This document shows positions 59,725 through 64,000 of a DNA stretch of 64,000 nucleotides, in pieces; the first letter of the stretch is position 1, and every line of letters begins with the position of its first letter. The position numbers were made by a program, and so were the translations under genes. Where the stretch lies: the NCBI GenBank assembly GCA_002189035.1, contig NEEC01000019.1:496001-560000 (forward strand). Direction: 5' to 3'. This DNA is from Utricularia gibba. Taxonomy: Eukaryota > Streptophyta > Magnoliopsida > Lamiales > Lentibulariaceae. The notes beneath the pieces were generated by a model, which was not told where the DNA came from, did not search any database, and saw only the letters and a program-made list of their open reading frames with translations.

Positions 59725-60178
59725 CCCCGACAACAATGCCTATTTGATAAATGGAAATTTCCTAATTTCGTTGCAAAAATAGAAATTCGTATCAAATAAA
59801 TTTATAAGCCTTAATCTACACAAAATACAAATTTACAAAACTTGTATAGTGGATTTCGGGGTCGAACACAAGGATCTTGTGCTTGCAATGCGTTTTTCGT
59901 GATGCAAAATTCGGGATAACAGTGGTTCTTAGTCTAAGCTTGGACTAAGAACAACGAGTAAATTCAGTAAACAAAATCAGGTCTCAATGCTAAAAGTAAC
60001 AAGTATTGTTTCTAACTCAGAGTAATACAAAGATGCCACAAGGGTCTGCAGATGGTGTGGTGATAAAATACCTAATTTAATTTACCATATTTCTACACTA
60101 ACAACTTCAAATAATTTAAGTCTACCCAGGTCATTCATCATATTTTCGGTTAGGCTAGTCCTCAATATCATCACCAAA
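59725..60178 (-). mobile_element. 5' LTR remnant and primer-binding region of the Gypsy relic
   Basis: 59752-60178 aligns to the start of LTR A (TGATAAATGGAAATTTCC) and stops abruptly at ~60178. Just inside it, 59725-59751 read on the minus strand resembles a mutated form of the tRNA-primer region usual in plant Gypsy elements (GTTGTCGGGGAGCGG against GTTGCCGGGGAACGG). This fixes the sense strand of the whole LTR family. Confidence 0.7.
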
Positions 60179-60480
60179 ATGCAAAGTGAAGTGGGATTTG
60201 GACAAGTTCCCTTGTTATTCTCGTGCGTCGCAGCCTTGCTGTTGTTCCCTTTTGTGTAATTTTGGGTTCACGCTGGTGAAACACAATATTACTCACCATT
60301 TGTCGGCAAATCCCTCCCCCTCACTGACGCGGGTTGAGGAGGACGGGGTACAGGAAACCCACAAATGATACACGAGTTCTATATAGATCGGAGATTTGAA
60401 GCAATTGAGCAGAGGTTGGAGCAACTAATGATAGTGGTTGAAAATTTGACGGTGAGATTTAGGTTGTTTTTGTGTCTAAA
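60179..60480 (+). other. Unassigned Gypsy-like internal fragment
   Basis: Short coding-like stretch ending FEAIEQRLEQLM, reminiscent of gag leader coiled coils. It sits between the LTR remnant and LTR J and is too short to place. Confidence 0.35.
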
Positions 60481-61788
60481 TGTGATTAGAAGTGTCTAAT
60501 TAGGAGTCTATAATATGAGATTTAGGTTTTTATCTAGTTTAGGGTAATTATCCTAAATCTTGTATTTTATCTATTAATTTTACTAGTTTTAATTGAGTTT
60601 TTCTAGAGGCGCATACGTGAAAGGAAGTGAGAGAAAGAGGGCATCAGATGGCGACAAATTGGATCTTCCCGAGCTGACATTCCCTTTCCGGAAGACTGTA
60701 GACGCCTAATCATGAGCCTTGACGTGCAGAACACGGGAGTCTCTAACAGACGGCATCATTAGCGTACCAGTGTCAGACGTTTGCTTGCAAGTCATCCCAA
60801 GTTCAGCAGAATCACAAGGACACGAAATCTCAGACTCTAATTGAAGTCTAGTTTTGTTCAGACGTGAGAGTAGTTAGTTTATTTTTCTCTTTTGTTTTTT
60901 TCTCTCTCTAGAGGATTTTTCCTCTAATTTCTCTCTAGAACCTTGTTTGCATTTCCGTTAGTTTTTATGGCCGTTCGTGGCTAGAAACTTCCATTTCTAG
61001 GTTGGAACACCACCAAATCTATGTTTCGTTAGCTTATCTTCACATTTTCTTTGAATCCGAACGGGTTTCGTATGTTTTCGCGCGACTATGTTGCAGTCTT
61101 TCTGTAACAATCCTCTTATTCAAGGTTCATGGTTAGCTGATCACTACCCGCGGATTTTAGAGAGGAGCAAGGTGGAAAGCACCAACTCGAGCCTTTTTGG
61201 CAGGAGGAAGACAACGTTTTGTCTGTGGCCGTACCTCAGGATCAATGGACAGGTAGTGACCTCGTATCTGAACTCATTGGGTCATTGGCATCACTCGGGC
61301 ACACGCACGCAATTCGGCCGTGAGGGTACGCTGGTAGGACCTCTTATTCTCACATTCATCCAAGGAAGAGCAACATCGGGCTATTTCCGTGCCTTTTTGC
61401 AAGAGAGTGTAAGGGAAGGTAGGCAATTCCTTACTCCTATAACCCAGTACTCAAGAAGACCAGAGAAGAGTGAAAACGTAATGAACATAGCTGGACAGGA
61501 TTCCAAACCCAGGAACATTTACTTTATTTAAGGTTCATCGCTTACGTTTATTTCAGTTGTTTATTCAAACTCCCTCTTATTCCCTTACTCAAGCTTCATC
61601 ACCAATGTTTCTCGCATCTTTTACTTTCAAAACCGTTTACAAATCGTGACAGTTGTATTCGGGGTATCTCACCTTTCACTTAAAAAAAACTCCCTGTGTT
61701 CAACACCCGTACTACGCTTTGGTGTTTTACGTATTTTAAAAGTATTAAAATTTGTTGTGGAAACGACACGCATCATATCTTTGGCGCC
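60481..61788 (+). mobile_element. 5' LTR (copy J) and primer-binding site of a second Gypsy element
   Basis: Related to LTR I. It begins near TGTGATTAGAAGTGTC, contains CTCCCTGTGTTCAACACCCG near the end, and closes at ACGCATCA (61775). TTTGGCGCC at 61780-61788 is the truncated primer-binding core of plant Gypsy elements. No matching 3' LTR is visible before the window end. Confidence 0.6.
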
Positions 61789-61899
61789 TTTTTGTTTTAT
61801 TTTTCCTTTTTCGTTTTTCTTTCTGTTTTTCTTTCTGTTTTTCTTCCCTTTCCTTGTTGTTTCTTTTCCTTGTTTCCGTTTCTGCTCTGTTTTTCTCTT

Positions 61900-62300
61900 T
61901 TTATGCAGCCAGGTCCACCAAGGGCTCATCCAAGTCTGAGATCTTACCGAGAAGTTCTATATCCTTTGGACCAAGAGGTGGAACGAAACTTTCTTGCCAA
62001 AAAGAGAGAGCAGACGTCTTGTTCAACCACTGGAGACATCATGACAACACATGTACCCGTTTGAGTACCAATAGTGCTTGAGACCCAGGGAGAACAACCT
62101 CATGGAAACTTTCCAGTATTACTTCCCGCTAACCGTGGACTAGCATTACGAACCATCAAGGAGGAAATCACTGCAAATCACTCAGATCGTCTCTTATGCA
62201 TCATCTTTGATGGAGAAGAAGACTATTTTGCAAATCAAGGGAGTGTCATTTCAAGAAGATCTATTTTTTCACCATATGATGTTTCCTTTCTTATATTTTC
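61900..62300 (+). pseudogene. Gypsy gag N-terminal remnant
   Basis: Follows LTR J. Frames read PGPPRAHPSLRSYREV, YPLDQEVERNFLAKKR and HVPV, resembling gag leaders of plant Gypsy elements, then break. Preceded by a T/C-rich TTTTTCTTTCTG repeat at 61807-61850. The element is interrupted at 62301 by LTR-like sequence. Confidence 0.45.
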
Positions 62301-62734
62301 TGATACGTGTTCGCCTCTAATAATACTTAAAAAAAATTACACTAAAATATCCAATAATACACATAAATTAAGATAATTGTCTTAATGTAGAAAAACCTAA
62401 AACTTATATTATAAACTCACAATTTGACAATTCTAATTACATTTAGATATGGAAAATGACCTAAAAGGTAGTTATAAAATAGAACTGCCTAAAACTTATA
62501 TTATAAACTTAACAACATATCATTGAACTACCTTAATTTTAGATTAGTCTTAATCTTTCATCGTAAGAAAAATAGAATGCATCAATTTTTGCACAACAAA
62601 CACAAAGCTCCTCGTATTCAATTTCAATCTATTGTGCTCGTATTTGTTGTATAATTGGTTGTGAATTAAACTTATAAATTTTTTTGATAGGAAAATTTGT
62701 ATTTATACAACGACTTGCAAATTTTCGCTTATCA
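62301..62734 (+). mobile_element. LTR-like fragment (copy K), E subfamily
   Basis: The last ~200 bp (AAGCTCCTCGTATTC to TTTTCGCTTATCA) match the ends of LTRs E and L. The left border (TGATACGTGTT) is uncertain, and flanking bases do not form a TSD. Confidence 0.5.
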
Positions 62735-62756
62735 AGTACCAATTATTTTCAGGATA

Positions 62757-63300
62757 TCAATTATGGCAATCATAGTAGTGTTGAGTGATGTTGAAATAGG
62801 GAAGCTGATTTTCAAATTTGAAGAGAAGGAATTGGAGTTCAATGTAGAACATGTCATGAAGAGATTCAATTACGACAAGCTTGCACAAGATCAAGCAAAG
62901 AATGAATTTGTTCAAGTGAATTTGTGGGTAATTTTTCTCCATGAAATTCAACAGATAAATCATGCACATAATGAAAAGGATGACATCTAGGGTGACATAC
63001 CAATGATGGCTCGACTAAGAAATGTCGAGCTAAACACTAAAGTGGAAATTGAACTAAATAAGTCTACATCATCGTTGAAATATGAGTTTTTACAGGATAA
63101 CTGCACTTACCCGTGCGAAACCTTTGAATGTTAATGCTTTGCTAGTAGATCTAATGCAAAGTAAAGTGGACAGAGAGAAAGCAATCGCACTGCGTTTTAG
63201 ACATCTCTGTTGCTATTCAACTGTCCAGAGATACTACGTTAGCAAGGATGAACTTGAAGTGTGGAAAGATTGTCTCCCAATAAATATTCCATTCTTTAAA
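62757..63300 (+). pseudogene. Gypsy protease C-terminal/pre-RT remnant
   Basis: Frames read VEIGKLIFKFEEKELEFNVE, the strand-rich segment after the Gypsy protease, and then LKYEFLQDNCTYP, the block just before RT (usually LPSHLKYAFL). Out-of-frame and stop-broken afterwards. Probably the continuation of the element begun by LTR J. Confidence 0.6.
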
Positions 63301-64000
63301 AATATATGAATTATTAAAAAAAAAGAGAGATAATTGACCTCTTAATAGAAGAAAGAAGGATACAAGGATTATGCATGTCAATTGAAGGAGAGGTTGTAGC
63401 TGGATATTTTATTGCCACGAGAAACGATTAAAGAACATAATAGGGATGTTATATATTACTTTTATTATGATTGACTTTTACTGTAATAAAATTTATAAGT
63501 CACTTCTAGATAAATAATATTTGATTAATATTTATTAAAAATTAAAAAAATGAAGTTGACATAGTTTAATTTTCTCTACTTTTATAATAAAGACAATATT
63601 ACCCTTCATTATTAAATAATATTGAATATGAATGTTTTTATTTAACAAATACGTACTAAAATAAGTGAATGAATTCAAACAAAACGACTTATTTTAGTGA
63701 TGTTGAAAGCCAGGAGAAGATAATACCCTCATATAAGCACAAGTAATTTTTTGAATTCGAAAATAGTGTATAATAAATATGCTGGTGATTATAAGAATTC
63801 ATTTGGTTCGAAAATGAAAATAAATACTTTTTTCTCCTTTTAAAATCAAATTATAAGTGACTTAAAAGTAGAAAATTAAATTAATTATAAGTATCACACA
63901 AAACACTTATATAAGTTTTATTTTACTTTGATTTAGTTTAATTAACGTTGGAGTAGTGTGTTTGTGTTGAATATGCATGTTTGCTATGAAATCCCGTGTT
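63301..64000. other. AT-rich window end
   Basis: Low-complexity A/T DNA. No gene or repeat recognised. Confidence 0.5.

Noticed and set aside
61807-61850. TTTTTCTTTCTG repeats considered as a regulatory tract
   Set aside because: Simple pyrimidine-rich repeat inside Gypsy leader sequence.
1-64000. CRISPR arrays, operons, rRNA genes
   Set aside because: None seen; the window is plant nuclear DNA with split genes and retrotransposons.

Overview
This is plant nuclear DNA, most likely from a eudicot. Genes are split by short AT-rich introns with GT-AG ends (two apparent GC-AG exceptions), intergenic DNA is very AT-rich, and every recognisable gene has a plant-specific or plant-type homologue: NPF transporter, AUX1/LAX auxin carrier, PYL ABA receptor, plastid ferritin, plant pyruvate decarboxylase, bHLH140/aprataxin-like protein, BTB/WD-like protein and PHF5A. 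The species cannot be named from sequence alone.

Layout. 0-0.7 kb: decayed Copia RT between ~110-bp direct repeats. 1.0-2.9 kb (-): NPF transporter with one frameshift. 4.5-6.0 kb: solo LTR with perfect target-site duplication (TSD). 7.5-9.0 kb (-): BTB/WD-like gene. 12.1-14.4 kb (+): 8-exon AUX1/LAX carrier. 16.1-17.4 kb (-): PHF5A with a frameshift at codons 6-7. 19.4-19.8 kb: Copia RNase H relic. 20.5-32.4 kb: one large decayed Mutator-like element (MULE) with long terminal inverted repeats, a plus-strand plant-mobile-domain gene and a minus-strand MuDRA-type transposase, later split by LTR insertions, two of them nested inside a third. 35.2-37.5 kb (+): pyruvate decarboxylase. 38.5-41.1 kb (-): bHLH140/aprataxin-like gene, tail to tail with PDC across a foldback repeat. 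44.1-45.7 kb (-): ferritin. 46.5-47.0 kb: short solo LTR. 49.1-49.75 kb (+): PYL4/5/6-type ABA receptor with a frameshift. 51.5-53.1 kb: Copia gag-pol relic. 54.1-63.3 kb: a pile of Ty3/Gypsy remnants with at least two LTR families.

The host genes form no operon or cluster. They are single-copy housekeeping, stress and hormone genes separated by transposon debris. The most informative structures are (1) an LTR family, present here in at least six copies, carrying a ~12-bp-stem hairpin about 130 bp inside the LTR whose base pairs covary between copies; (2) the MULE/PMD element with its nested solo LTRs, each datable by its TSD; and (3) three otherwise well-conserved genes each missing exactly one G/C base, which points to assembly indels rather than three independent pseudogenes. 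All exon boundaries, alignments and identities were read by eye.
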